From contig NZ_LMBZ01000011.1 in assembly GCF_001439635.1 (NCBI RefSeq), positions 97,341 to 161,340 of the forward strand: a stretch of 64,000 nucleotides of DNA, written 5' to 3'. The translations under genes were made by a program, and so were the position numbers. Shown here piece by piece: positions 1 to 9,010 of the stretch (positions within the stretch are counted from its first letter, which is position 1; each line of letters begins with the position of its first letter). A model generated the notes under the pieces. The model saw only the letters and a list, made by a program, of their open reading frames with translations. It was not told where the DNA came from and searched no databases. Origin of the DNA: Solibacillus cecembensis (GTDB taxonomy: Bacteria; Bacillota; Bacilli; Bacillales_A; Planococcaceae).

Positions 1-653
1 TTTTTCGTAGCGTATGGTTTAACATTGGTCAAATTGTCGACGAGGAAAATCCTTCTACTTTCATCGTTTAAGTTAAAGCCTTCAATGAACCAAACGCCTT
101 TCTCATGATAGAGATACAAAAGATATATTGGATACGATTTGATTGCCCTATTCTCTTCAATAGTAATCAATAAATAACTATCCAAAAGGAGGATTTGAAT
201 AAGTTTTTCCAACATTGGATGTGGCAAGTCGGATAGCTCCAGCAGATCGGGATTAATAGGGTTCGTTCCTTCAAAAAGCAAGATTTTATTTAACAGGACA
301 AGATCATCTTGCTGGTTTTCTGAAATGAGACCTAGTAACTTTTCAGCTAAAGATTGACGACTTTTTAAATATGGAAGTTGTTGATTTCTTGTGGCCATAA
401 AGGCAATAAAAAGGGCTTTAATCTCATTGTCTGTAAAACGAACAGTTGGCAGGACAGAGTTGTTCATGACAAAATAACCGCCATCCCTTCCAACTTCAGC
501 GACAAGTGGCATTCCCATAGCTTCAATTTCTCGAATATCTCGAATAGCTGTCGAACGAGAAATGTTAAAGTCCCGCATGATTTCAGAAATTGTAAAGTGG
601 GCGCGGTTGTTGATATACCGCATGATCGTATTAATTCGTTCAACTTTTTTCAT
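1..653 (-). CDS. WYL/HTH transcriptional regulator (partial, runs off the left edge)
   Basis: This is the first 217 codons of a minus-strand gene whose 3' end lies outside the window. It starts at the ATG at 653 behind a TAGGAG ribosome binding site. The protein opens MKKVERINTIMRYINNRAHF and has an N-terminal winged helix (residues 1-60; recognition region SRSTAIRDIREIEAMG), then GRDGGYFV, as in DeoR-type/WYL-domain regulators that bind DNA and sense a ligand through a C-terminal WYL domain. The visible C-terminal part (HEKGVWFIEGFNL) fits the start of the WYL region. It is divergent from the effector-binding-domain gene at 764. That pairing recalls yobV-yobU of Bacillus subtilis, so the regulator may control its neighbour. 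The family is confident; the ligand is unknown. Confidence 0.85.
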   Translation of the reverse strand, partial: MKKVERINTIMRYINNRAHFTISEIMRDFNISRSTAIRDIREIEAMGMPLVAEVGRDGGYFVMNNSVLPTVRFTDNEIKALFIAFMATRNQQLPYLKSRQSLAEKLLGLISENQQDDLVLLNKILLFEGTNPINPDLLELSDLPHPMLEKLIQILLLDSYLLITIEENRAIKSYPIYLLYLYHEKGVWFIEGFNLNDESRRIFLVDNLTNVKPYATK

Positions 654-763
654 CTTAGTCTCCTAAACGGTATCATTTTTTGACATGATTTAAAGTTATT
701 ATAAACTTATCAAGTGAAAAGAAAAATCATTTGAATAATTTAACAAAGAGGATGGTTTTGAAT

Positions 764-1243
764 ATGGCAAATTATACGTTAGAAAAGAAAGACGGCTTTA
801 CAGTTTTAGGTATTGGGGTTGAACTGAAGAGTGATTACACAGACTTTGCTGGCATAAACAAAGAAAAAAATGATTTTTGGTCAGCGATTGCACAAGATGG
901 ACGACTAGATGCTTTAAAAGCAATTGCAACAAATAACTATATTTTTTCCGTGAATGAAGCCGTTAATAATAAAATGATGCATTATGCTGGGGTTATGGCT
1001 GAATCATCTATACAAGAAGTGTCAAGAATTATTGAATTTCCTACGGGCGAATACCTCGTTGTTAAAGGGGAAGCGAAAACTGCTACTGAATTGAGTAATA
1101 CACTTACTGGTCTTGCTTTCGGTAAAGCTTTACCAGAAGTAAAGGACTTCGCCTATGTTGGTGGGCCAAATACAGTAGTTGAAATGGGGCAGCGAGACGG
1201 CTTAGTATTTGGTGAAATGTGGATTCCTGTTATTAAAAAGTAA
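764..1243 (+). CDS. GyrI-like effector-binding domain protein (YobU-like)
   Basis: A protein of about 159 residues with one AraC effector-binding/GyrI-like domain and no DNA-binding domain. Typical features are the start MANYTLEKKDGFTVLGIG, the central FSVNEAVNNKMMHYAGVMAE and the end GLVFGEMWIPV, matching the family's closing strand. Such stand-alone domains bind small hydrophobic or cationic ligands in the cytoplasm. Upstream TTG (731) and ATG (752) codons are in frame, but AAAGAGG at 745-751 is best spaced for the ATG at 764. It is transcribed away from the WYL regulator at 653, with about 110 bp between them that probably holds both promoters. The substrate is not predictable. Confidence 0.8.
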   Translation: MANYTLEKKDGFTVLGIGVELKSDYTDFAGINKEKNDFWSAIAQDGRLDALKAIATNNYIFSVNEAVNNKMMHYAGVMAESSIQEVSRIIEFPTGEYLVVKGEAKTATELSNTLTGLAFGKALPEVKDFAYVGGPNTVVEMGQRDGLVFGEMWIPVIKK

Positions 1244-1353
1244 CTGGAAAAAGGCTCTCTTTTATCCGTTTTCTTTCTTCATTTAGCTTTCCAATTAAAA
1301 GAACAGCATCTCATCAAAGTTAAAGATGCTGTTCTTTTTCCCTTGAAATTTTA

Positions 1354-2004
1354 TTAATCTACCTCAAGTATTTTATATACCTTTTTGACTCTTTTTAATT
1401 GGGGTGCTGTAAGTTCAGTTTCTCTATTTTTTAACACAGCTAAAAATTGTTCTTTATTATCACCTGTTACGGCAATGATGGTACTTTCAGAATGCTGAGG
1501 AATTTCCTTTGATCTACATGTTGCTAAATGGGTGAGTAAGAACGGAAAAATCCGCTCATTGTTTTGTTTGTTTACGGATGCTAACTTGCCTAGAGTTAAG
1601 ACTCCTTTATCAACAGTAATAACTGAGCCGGTTTTCACTGTTGAAAATAAAAGTTCAATATGGTCCATAATAGTCTCAGATGCTACTAGGGCAATGTTAC
1701 ATAATGCGGTCATCGCTCCCCAAACTAAACGATTATTACGACTTTTTAGAAGGTCTATGAAAATTAACGCATACTCACTTATCAGTTCAGGTTTCATTTC
1801 TCCAATTTCATATGCTACTTTCATACAATCCTGCTGAATTCCTTTATCCTTATTAAATAAATTTTGAATTACTTCTTCAATACCTTCATAATCATTTTTG
1901 TTAACTAATTCATGTGCTACCTCAATATTCGGTTCTTCATCCCTACGATTAAGCTGTGTTGCTAACTTGTTTATTATCGTTATAACAATCCCTCCTATAC
2001 CCAT
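1354..2004 (-). CDS. HEAT-repeat-like helical protein, function unknown
   Basis: This 216-residue protein is almost entirely helical with HEAT/ARM-like spacing (for example GIEEVIQNLFNKDKGIQQDC, then LVWGAMTALCNIALVASE). There are no enzyme motifs and no signal peptide, so a scaffold or protein-binding role is the only inference available. The start is unclear. The first ATG (2004) has no good ribosome binding site at normal distance. A strong AGGAGG lies inside the reading frame about four codons downstream, followed only by ATT, ATA and ACG codons. The true start may be a rare ATT/ATA, or the gene may have lost its start. It is convergent with the effector-domain gene at 1243, and an interspersed repeat lies upstream. 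Confidence 0.65.
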   Translation of the reverse strand: MGIGGIVITIINKLATQLNRRDEEPNIEVAHELVNKNDYEGIEEVIQNLFNKDKGIQQDCMKVAYEIGEMKPELISEYALIFIDLLKSRNNRLVWGAMTALCNIALVASETIMDHIELLFSTVKTGSVITVDKGVLTLGKLASVNKQNNERIFPFLLTHLATCRSKEIPQHSESTIIAVTGDNKEQFLAVLKNRETELTAPQLKRVKKVYKILEVD

Positions 2005-2068
2005 TTAATCTTTCAATTTTACTTAATAATTCTCCTTTATTATTTAAAGTAAACTTAATAATATTTCA

Positions 2069-2167
2069 TTTAACTTGATTCAATGGAGGTTCAGACCCCA
2101 GCGGATGTCACAGATTTTTTAGGGGTGTTTTTCGAGCGAGCTCGAAAAAATCTTCACTATCAATTAG
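2069..2167 (+). repeat. Interspersed hairpin element, copy R1 (internally deleted)
   Basis: About 99 bp. It begins TTAACTTGATTCA, carries the conserved block GCGGATGTCACAGATTTTTT, and then the hairpin made of TTTTTCGAGC and GCTCGAAAAA. The middle part present in R2-R4 is deleted and the terminal CAATTACGCC palindrome has decayed to ATCAATTAG. It lies between two divergent genes. Confidence 0.8.
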
Positions 2168-2301
2168 ATTTTATAAGTTATATTTAAAATTCTCCCTTGT
2201 TAAAGTTTTTCTAATATAGTATACTCCTAAATGCAAACTATCATAACGTTAAACCGGTTAATGTTCGTGTTTAACCAAATGTCGCGGAGGAAATAGAAAT
2301 A

Positions 2302-3156
2302 ATGAACAAGAGTTTTAAGTTATTTACGAATATTGCTATCTTACTTTTATTGTTAGTCGGATGTTCAGCTAATGAAGAAAAGTCTACTGAACTAGACAAG
2401 CAACAGACAAAAGAACAACCAATTGCTGTTCAAGGAGCAATGGCAGTTGAAGTTTCAGAGTTTTTAAAAGCAATGGGTGATTATAAAGAGGAGAAACACG
2501 GTAATTTCTCATTTTATATAGGTGAAATTGAAGGTATTCCGGTTGTAGTATCTCAAACAGAAGTGGGAATGGTTAATGCAGCGGCATCAACTACTTTACT
2601 AATTGAAAAATATAATCCTAAAGTAGTAATCAATCAAGGTACAGCTGGTGGACATGATCCGGATATTCACGTATTCGATACAGTAATTGCTACAGAAGTT
2701 ATCAATATCGGAAGCTTCCGTTCTGAACGTATGGAAGATGGGCAAGGGATGAAACCAGAAAACTGGATTCATATGGCAACAGAACTTAAAAATGAAAATG
2801 GAGAGACACAAAACTATTCTTCATTACCAAGTGATCCAAAACTTGTTGAAGCCGCTAAAAATGTAGCTGACAAATATAAACATGGAAACGTTGTAGAGGG
2901 AGTTATCGGAAGTGGTGACTGGTGGAATCGAGAAATTGACCGTATTCAGTGGTTCCACGAAAACTTTGGAACTAGCGGTGAAGAAATGGAAGCATTTGCT
3001 GTTGCTCAAGTTACTCATTTACTAGATGTTCCATTCCTTTCATTACGAACAATTTCTAACTCTGAAGTAACAGATGACAATATTGAAGACTTAGAAAAAG
3101 CTGGTCATTACGGGGCAGAATTTACAATCGATGTTGTAAAGGAAATTGCAAAGTAA
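2302..3156 (+). CDS. Lipoprotein with MTA/SAH nucleosidase (phosphorylase-fold) domain
   Basis: A 284-residue protein with a lipoprotein signal peptide (lipobox LVGC, Cys21) followed by a purine-nucleoside phosphorylase/MTAN fold, so the enzyme should sit on the outer face of the membrane. Family landmarks are the early GAMAVEV with Glu50, GTAGG near residue 114, the nucleoside-binding GEEMEAFA near 227, and RTISNSE near 249. Cytoplasmic MTANs carry a catalytic Asp in RAISD; here the equivalent position reads ISN, so the proton donor is Asn. Asn at this place is seen in trimeric purine nucleoside phosphorylases, so activity or specificity may have shifted. Start: ATG behind GGAGG. A bidirectional terminator follows. 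It appears to be a single-gene unit. Confidence 0.85.
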   Translation: MNKSFKLFTNIAILLLLLVGCSANEEKSTELDKQQTKEQPIAVQGAMAVEVSEFLKAMGDYKEEKHGNFSFYIGEIEGIPVVVSQTEVGMVNAAASTTLLIEKYNPKVVINQGTAGGHDPDIHVFDTVIATEVINIGSFRSERMEDGQGMKPENWIHMATELKNENGETQNYSSLPSDPKLVEAAKNVADKYKHGNVVEGVIGSGDWWNREIDRIQWFHENFGTSGEEMEAFAVAQVTHLLDVPFLSLRTISNSEVTDDNIEDLEKAGHYGAEFTIDVVKEIAK

Positions 3157-3175
3157 ATCTAAATTAAACAATACT

Positions 3176-3214
3176 AAAAAGAGAGTGCCCCGTAAAAAAT
3201 GGGCACTCTCTTTC
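3176..3214. terminator. Bidirectional terminator between the lipoprotein and symporter genes
   Basis: GAGAGTGCCC (3181-3190) pairs perfectly with GGGCACTCTC (3201-3210), with an A-run before and a T-run after. It serves the two convergent genes. Confidence 0.9.
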
Positions 3215-3216
3215 AT

Positions 3217-4647
3217 TTAACGATTTTTTTCTATTTCCTCATCTTCTCCCCAACATTCAACTTCTCCAATATTAGGTATGTTTTTCTTATAGAAAATAGG
3301 ATTTTTTCCTTGTTTACGTTGTTTTAAATAATCATCAATAACCGGTTTGGCCACTTTCCAAAGTAACAGAATAGCAATTAAATTGATGATAGCCATAATG
3401 CCCATAAATAGATCTGCTAAATCCCATACAACTTGTACCTTTGCAATTGAGCCAAACATAACAAAGCATACGACAAATATACGGAATACTAATAAACCCA
3501 TTTTTGACTCTTTAATAAATCGAATATTCGATTCACCATAGTAGTAATTACCAATAACTGTACTGAAGGCAAACATAAATACAATGATTGCTAAGAAACT
3601 CCCTGCCCAATCACCTAAGTTTCCAACTAAAGAAGCTTGAGTTAAATTGACTGAAGTAGCGTCAGATTGAAGATATGCATCACCTAGTAATACGATTGCA
3701 GCAGTTGCAGTACATACTACTAATGTGTCAATAAATACACCAAGTGCTTGAATCAAACCTTGCTTTACTGGATGGGAAACAGATGCAGTTGCTGCTGCAT
3801 TCGGTGCAGAACCCATCCCTGCTTCATTGGAGAATAAACCACGTTTAATCCCATTCATAATGGCTGCTCCTATCATTCCGGCAAAAGCTTCTTCCAAACC
3901 GAAGGCAGATTTAATAATTAGGACAAACACATTCGGAAGTTCAGAAATATTTAAGACTACAACAATGAGTGCAAGTACAATATACAAAATTGCCATGACC
4001 GGAACAACTACTTGTGTAAAGCTTACAATTCTCTTTAACCCACCAAAGACAATAATTGCTGTTAAAACCGCTAGTATTAAACCTACAACAACACGATTTA
4101 TACCAAAACTATCTTCAAAAGCAATGGAAATCGTATTTGCCTGTACTGCATTAAAAATAAAACCGTAAGTGATTGTAATCGCGATGGCAAAAAGAATACC
4201 CATCCATCTTTTATTTAAACCCTTCTCCATATAATAGGCAGGGCCACCACGGAACAATCCAGTATTTTTGTCTTTCACTTTATATACTTGTGCTAATGTA
4301 CTTTCAATTAATGCAGATGCCGCCCCAATTAGCGCAATCATCCACATCCAAAATATCGCACCAGGACCACCTAGAGCAATTGCCGTCGCAACACCCGCTA
4401 TATTCCCAGTTCCAATACGAGATGCCGCAGATATTGTAAAGGCTTGGAAAGAAGATATTCCTTTTTTCCCTGACTTATCTGTTGGTGCTGCTTCTGTAAT
4501 GAGTTTAAACATTTCTGGAATTAATCTAAATTGAATAAACTTTGTTTTAAAGGTTACAAATATACCCGTTCCTACTAACAATATAATTAATACATATGAA
4601 TATAATAATGTATTTATTTCATTCAATATATTGCCAAACCAATCCAT
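3217..4647 (-). CDS. alsT: Alanine/glycine:cation symporter (AGCS family)
   Basis: A 476-residue integral membrane protein with about ten or eleven hydrophobic segments. It carries the family signatures GTGNIAGVATAIALGGPGA near residue 80 and the conserved GLFSNEAGMGSAPNAAA near residue 280. AGCS proteins bring in alanine or glycine with Na+ or H+. The length is normal for the family. Upstream of the ATG at 4647 is a purine-rich GAAGGAAG stretch. I found no glycine riboswitch or other leader. It is monocistronic: an EamA transporter ends 126 bp upstream and a shared terminator lies downstream. Which amino acid is preferred cannot be told from sequence. Confidence 0.9.
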   Translation of the reverse strand: MDWFGNILNEINTLLYSYVLIILLVGTGIFVTFKTKFIQFRLIPEMFKLITEAAPTDKSGKKGISSFQAFTISAASRIGTGNIAGVATAIALGGPGAIFWMWMIALIGAASALIESTLAQVYKVKDKNTGLFRGGPAYYMEKGLNKRWMGILFAIAITITYGFIFNAVQANTISIAFEDSFGINRVVVGLILAVLTAIIVFGGLKRIVSFTQVVVPVMAILYIVLALIVVVLNISELPNVFVLIIKSAFGLEEAFAGMIGAAIMNGIKRGLFSNEAGMGSAPNAAATASVSHPVKQGLIQALGVFIDTLVVCTATAAIVLLGDAYLQSDATSVNLTQASLVGNLGDWAGSFLAIIVFMFAFSTVIGNYYYGESNIRFIKESKMGLLVFRIFVVCFVMFGSIAKVQVVWDLADLFMGIMAIINLIAILLLWKVAKPVIDDYLKQRKQGKNPIFYKKNIPNIGEVECWGEDEEIEKNR

Positions 4648-4772
4648 AGATTCACTTCCTTCATTTAAGAGTATCTAGTTGCCATTGAAATAAATTAGTA
4701 TACATTTACAACAAAATAAATTATAACATGCTAATTATTATATTAACATATTTATCAAATTTTTAACTTACC

Positions 4773-5639
4773 TCACCTTTTCCGTTGATATGTAGATAAA
4801 ACGACTCCTCCAACAATAAATAGTGAACCTAATATTTCCGCTCCTGTTATTGGTTTATATAGCAAGATTAATCCCATAACCATTGCTACAAAAGGCTCTA
4901 GATTGGATAATATCGAAGCCTTTGAAGCGTCGACATGTCTAATATTATTATTCCAAATTAATGTTGCGATACCATGCACAACAACGGCCGTTCCAATGAG
5001 AAATAGCCAATCTGACAGTTGCGTGCTTACATGTAAAGGCTTGTCTAATGTAAAAGCAAAAGGAATCGACACAATGAAACCGACAACATTTGAATATAAA
5101 GTAATCGTAAGTGGATCTATTCTATGAGAAAGGAGCCTCGTCATAATAATCATAATAGCGAATGTTATCATCGTTAGAACAATCCAAAATAGACCTTTAT
5201 CAATATGCAAAGAAGATATATCTCCTTTTGCTACAACGAAATAAATACCGAGGAGTGCTACAATGGATCCCAAAAACATACGAATCGTTAATTTTTCTTT
5301 CAAGAAAATAGCTGCTAATACACCCGTTAAAATAGGCGTAGTTGCCAAAATTAATGCAGATGTTGTTGGATCAGCTGTTTGTAACCCCACAAAAAAAGAC
5401 CATTGATTAATAAAAACACCAATAACCCCTAGTAAAATAACGATGAGTAAATCCGATTTATTCACTCGTTTAAAGTGTTTTTTATATAATGATATTCCCA
5501 TTAAAAATAGTACAATAAATAGCAGTCTAAGCATCGTTAATAACGTTGGAGAAAAGTCTTGTACTAACATCTTCCCAAATACAAAGTTGCTTCCCCATAC
5601 CATCACACAAACTGTTAGCCAAGCATATGCTTTGAACAT
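4773..5639 (-). CDS. EamA/DMT-superfamily transporter
   Basis: A 288-residue membrane protein with two EamA repeats of about five transmembrane segments each, the usual ten-segment drug/metabolite transporter layout. It starts MFKAYAWLTVCVMVWGSNFV, and the second half includes NNNIRHVDASKASILSNLEP, typical of the repeat's last helices. A reading frame extends upstream to 5708, but AGAGGGTGA lies just before the ATG at 5639 and the protein then begins at the first membrane helix, so 5639 is preferred. Members export amino acids, nucleobases or other metabolites; the substrate is not predictable. Monocistronic. Confidence 0.88.
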   Translation of the reverse strand: MFKAYAWLTVCVMVWGSNFVFGKMLVQDFSPTLLTMLRLLFIVLFLMGISLYKKHFKRVNKSDLLIVILLGVIGVFINQWSFFVGLQTADPTTSALILATTPILTGVLAAIFLKEKLTIRMFLGSIVALLGIYFVVAKGDISSLHIDKGLFWIVLTMITFAIMIIMTRLLSHRIDPLTITLYSNVVGFIVSIPFAFTLDKPLHVSTQLSDWLFLIGTAVVVHGIATLIWNNNIRHVDASKASILSNLEPFVAMVMGLILLYKPITGAEILGSLFIVGGVVLSTYQRKR

Positions 5640-5783
5640 ATTGATCACCCTCTCTACACCAAATGCTAACTGTCCTATTCTATACTTACTCGGGTTTATA
5701 GTATACATTTTTGATTGGATGTGTGAACTATATTTAACAAGTTTATCCCTTTTTACAAAGAGATAAACCGATTAAAAATACTC

Positions 5784-5807
5784 CACAAACTTGTAATATA
5801 GTTGTCC
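5784..5807 (-). other. Degenerate rlmH-3'-end-like site (copy E)
   Basis: The minus strand reads GGACAACTATATTACAAGT, matching 20 of 24 positions of site D (11711-11736) but only about 16 of 24 of the true rlmH end. It has the same orientation as the other copies. It may be an old attachment site; weak on its own. Confidence 0.35.
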
Positions 5808-5886
5808 CTCACTTGTAGAATTGCAGTTTTAATATTTGATTAAACACAAAAAAAGAATAGGACATACTCACATCCTATTCCTCCAT

Positions 5887-6064
5887 ATCAATTACGCCTC
5901 GGCGTAATTGCGTCCAGATTTTTTCGAGCTCGCTCGAAAAACTTCCCTTAAAAATCTGTGACATCCGCCGGGGCTTGGGTCAACACGATGTTGATTACAA
6001 AGGCGTTGTCACAGGACGTGACGGGTTTAGCCTTTGTTCCCCAATTCTGCTGAATCAAGTTAAA
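5887..6064 (-). repeat. Interspersed hairpin element, copy R2
   Basis: About 178 bp, minus orientation, ending directly against the stop codon of the sensor kinase at 6065. It contains the terminal palindrome CAATTACGCC/GGCGTAATTG (5889-5910), the CGAGCTCGCTCG hairpin inside a longer pairing of CAGATTTTT with AAAAATCTG, and the block ACATCCGCCGGGGC. It also has a variable part with nested stems (ACAAAGGC/GCCTTTGT around GTCAC/GTGAC) and the end CTGCTGAATCAA. It may also act as the terminator of the kinase gene. Confidence 0.85.
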
Positions 6065-8116
6065 TTATTCTTTTGTAAACTTCGGTAAATAAATCATCGC
6101 TTTGAATAAATCGCCATCAACTTGAACGATAAACTTGCCGCGCTGAATATTAATTAGGCTTTCGGCAATCGATAACCCTAACCCGCTACCTTGGCTCGTT
6201 CTTGATTCATCTCCGCGCGTAAAGCGTTCCATTAGCTCATCCGCTGAAATATTTAATTCATATGCTGAAATGTTTTTAAAGGTTACACGTATTTCATTTT
6301 CTAAATCTTCCACATCAATATACACCCTTGATGCAGGCTGTGCGTATTTAAAAATATTCGAGAATAAATTTTCGATAGAGCGCCATAGCAGTTTGCCATC
6401 AGCCTCCACATACACCTTTTCTGTTGGGTGAGCTAACTTAAAATCTAATGCCGACGCTTCAATTTTTTCATCCATCTCTCCTATGCCTTGCGTTAGTAAT
6501 GATACGATATCAATTCGTTCTAACTGAACAGGCATACTACCACTTGAAGCTTTCGCCGCTTCGAATAAATCATCCGTTAAACTTTTAAGTCTTTTCGATT
6601 TTTGATCTAACACATCGATATACTCAGCAATTTTTTCAGGATTATTTTCGATTTTTAATAAATCGACATACGTAATAATGGACGTCAATGGTGTTCTGAT
6701 ATCATGAGAAACATTTGTAATGAGCTCTGTTTTTAAACGCTCGCTCTTAATCCCACTATCCACTGACTTATTTAATCCATCGGTAATACGATTAATATTC
6801 GTTGCAAGTTGACTAAATTCACCTTTACCACCCACTTCAATTCGGTAATGAAGCTCGCCATTTTTAACTTGCTCTACGCCTTCTTTAATGCGGTTAAACG
6901 ACTTCACTTTCTTTAGTGCAAGCCAAGCTGCAAGACCAATCGTAATTGGGAACATGAAAAATGTTGCCACAACAACTACGGGATAACCAATGACAAGAAG
7001 TACGGTTTTCACACCGAGACTGCCACTATCAAAGACATGTTTTACAGCAAGAAATGCCTTTTTAAGCAGTTGATAAATGAGTGTATGTGAAAGTATTGAT
7101 CTATTTTTGATATGCTTAACGAGTGATAAAATCAGCAGTAAGGCTATGCTAAAAATAGGTACTGTAAGAAGCATATATATATCGTGGAACCCTTCAATAA
7201 CTAACGCGATCGACATCGAAACTAAACTAATGACGATTACAATATTGAGATCATTATATAGTTTATCCATAACATTCAAATGAACTTCTTTATCTTTAAA
7301 TGATGTTCTGCCAATCACTATAATTAAATAAACAAAAGTTAAAATTAATCCTGCTACATATACAAGGAATTCATTAAGTAAGCGTTTAGAAATTGCTTTA
7401 TTACTTTCCCACTCTTGTATTTTTTGTTGTAAGTAAGGTTCTTTATACGCCATGTAAATGACATCTGTTTGTGGATTCAGCCTATCAATTTCATGCATAA
7501 AGTAATCAAAATATCGACTTTCTTTCGCTTCATTTGGGACCATCTTTTGTTGATAATCCTCAAATAACATATACGTACTATACGCCTCAAATTGTTCTTT
7601 CTTATTAAATCCACTATTAGAAAATACTTGCTCACCATTACTCGCATAATAGATGATTCCTTTATTTGCTTCTAAAGTGCTGAGTAACCGGTAAAATTCC
7701 CTTACCTGCTCTCTCATGCTTTCGTCTTTTTTACGATTGATGTCATCAGCATATGTTTCTTTAAATATGCGATGATTTTCCTTATCACTCAAATTTGGAT
7801 TATATTCGTATGGATAACTTAATTCAGTATAAAAATTTCTTTCAATTTGTCTAATATCTTCTTTAGTTAGTGTTTTCCCGCTTAAAATATGTTCTTCACT
7901 TTTATATTTCCCGATTATTTGTGCTAAAGGGGAAATAATGCGGTAACTTTCATCAGCGAATGCTCGGCTTTCAAAATAATTTTTTTGATTTATGCTACTA
8001 AGATGAATCTCATTTACTTCCATATTAATAATCGCCTTAACTGTACCCGTTATACAAACGACCGCAAGTAGAAACACAATCACTTTCGTAATGAGTGCAT
8101 GACTAATATTTCTCAA
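6065..8116 (-). CDS. Sensor histidine kinase (VanS-type, multi-pass)
   Basis: About 683 residues. A first transmembrane helix (about 10-30) is followed by an extracytoplasmic domain of about 210 residues, then several membrane helices between about 245 and 400, a HAMP-like segment (IKEGVEQVKNGELHYRIEVG), a HisKA domain with NVSHDIRTPLTSI (phospho-His near 470) and a HATPase with GSGLGLSIAESL. The gene overlaps the upstream response regulator. The frame opens at a TTG at 8140, but GGGGAG inside the regulator's end fits the TTG at 8116, which starts the protein just before its first helix. A VanRS-like architecture is clear; the signal sensed and the targets are not visible. Repeat R2 abuts the stop codon. 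Confidence 0.85.
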   Translation of the reverse strand: MRNISHALITKVIVFLLAVVCITGTVKAIINMEVNEIHLSSINQKNYFESRAFADESYRIISPLAQIIGKYKSEEHILSGKTLTKEDIRQIERNFYTELSYPYEYNPNLSDKENHRIFKETYADDINRKKDESMREQVREFYRLLSTLEANKGIIYYASNGEQVFSNSGFNKKEQFEAYSTYMLFEDYQQKMVPNEAKESRYFDYFMHEIDRLNPQTDVIYMAYKEPYLQQKIQEWESNKAISKRLLNEFLVYVAGLILTFVYLIIVIGRTSFKDKEVHLNVMDKLYNDLNIVIVISLVSMSIALVIEGFHDIYMLLTVPIFSIALLLILSLVKHIKNRSILSHTLIYQLLKKAFLAVKHVFDSGSLGVKTVLLVIGYPVVVVATFFMFPITIGLAAWLALKKVKSFNRIKEGVEQVKNGELHYRIEVGGKGEFSQLATNINRITDGLNKSVDSGIKSERLKTELITNVSHDIRTPLTSIITYVDLLKIENNPEKIAEYIDVLDQKSKRLKSLTDDLFEAAKASSGSMPVQLERIDIVSLLTQGIGEMDEKIEASALDFKLAHPTEKVYVEADGKLLWRSIENLFSNIFKYAQPASRVYIDVEDLENEIRVTFKNISAYELNISADELMERFTRGDESRTSQGSGLGLSIAESLINIQRGKFIVQVDGDLFKAMIYLPKFTKE

Positions 8117-8795
8117 TTTTATACCCAACTCCCCATACAACTTTTAAATACTTCGGCTCTTTCGGATTAATTTCAATTTTTTCTCGAATCTTTCGAATAT
8201 GAACCGCCACCGTATTTTCTGGATTAACGGCCCTTTCATTCCATACCTTTTCATAAATCTCTTCAATTGTGAATACTCTCCCCGCATTTGCTGTGAGAAG
8301 CTTTACGATTTTATACTGCACTGGTGTTAAATGAACTTCAGCATGATCAACGGAAATGACCTTTTGTTCATCATCAATCGTAAGCCCACCCGTTTGAAAT
8401 ACGTGATTACTCACCTCAAGACTGCCAAATGTCGTATACCGTCTTAGCTGCGATTTCACTCTGGCCATCAGTTCCAATGGATTAAACGGCTTGGCCATAT
8501 AATCATCTGCCCCAATATTTAACCCGAGTATCTTATCATGATCCTCCGACTTAGCAGAAAGCATAATTAACGGAATCATATTATCTTGCCGAATTTTCAT
8601 CGTCGCCGTAATCCCGTCCATTTTTGGCATCATAATATCCATAATAATGAGGTGAATCACATGTTCTTGAACAAGCTCAATTGCCTCAATCCCGTCGTAC
8701 GCTTTGAATACTTGATATCCTTCATTTTCTAAATAAATGCTAATCGCTCTTACAATTTCTTTATCATCATCACAAATCAAAATGTTCAATTCCAT
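8103..8795 (-). CDS. OmpR/VanR-family response regulator
   Basis: 230 residues: a receiver domain (about 1-118) with the acidic pair DDD near residue 10, phospho-acceptor Asp in IIMDIMMPKMDG near 52, and the Lys of AKPFNP; then a winged-helix trans_reg_C domain (about 130-230) ending VWGVGYKIEKY. It should be phosphorylated by the kinase encoded just downstream, with which it shares a 14-bp overlap (38 bp to the first possible start). The ATG follows GGAGTG. No transporter or D-Ala-D-Ala ligase gene lies beside the pair, so the regulon must be elsewhere or be the pair itself. Confidence 0.9.
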   Translation of the reverse strand: MELNILICDDDKEIVRAISIYLENEGYQVFKAYDGIEAIELVQEHVIHLIIMDIMMPKMDGITATMKIRQDNMIPLIMLSAKSEDHDKILGLNIGADDYMAKPFNPLELMARVKSQLRRYTTFGSLEVSNHVFQTGGLTIDDEQKVISVDHAEVHLTPVQYKIVKLLTANAGRVFTIEEIYEKVWNERAVNPENTVAVHIRKIREKIEINPKEPKYLKVVWGVGYKIEKY

Positions 8796-8940
8796 TCACT
8801 CCTCCAACTCTTTAGGTTCCCGCAATCACCCCTATAGGATTCGTATAAGGTTATGATACTAATTAAATCTTAACAAACACACACATTAATTCTTAAGACT
8901 TTCTTAGTGTTTTGCCCATTTTAATGGGAAGAGACACATA

Positions 8941-8981
8941 AAAAAGGCTTGTCATAAGTATAGAACACTTACAACAAGCCT
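8941..8981 (-). terminator. Terminator of the chemoreceptor gene
   Basis: On the minus strand AGGCTTGT pairs with ACAAGCCT around an inner GTAAGT/ACTTA stem, followed by a run of T. It lies about 30 bp after the stop of the chemoreceptor. Confidence 0.85.
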
Positions 8982-9010
8982 AAATCATTTATATATTTTA
9001 TTGCCGTAAA

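Noticed and set aside
378..683. A 101-codon open frame on the plus strand at the left end
   Set aside because: Exact shadow of the WYL regulator on the other strand; the regulator has a ribosome binding site and clear domains.
2005..2036. GGAGAATTATTAAGTAA upstream of the HEAT-repeat gene as another rlmH-end copy
   Set aside because: Needs gaps to align and lacks the conserved centre.
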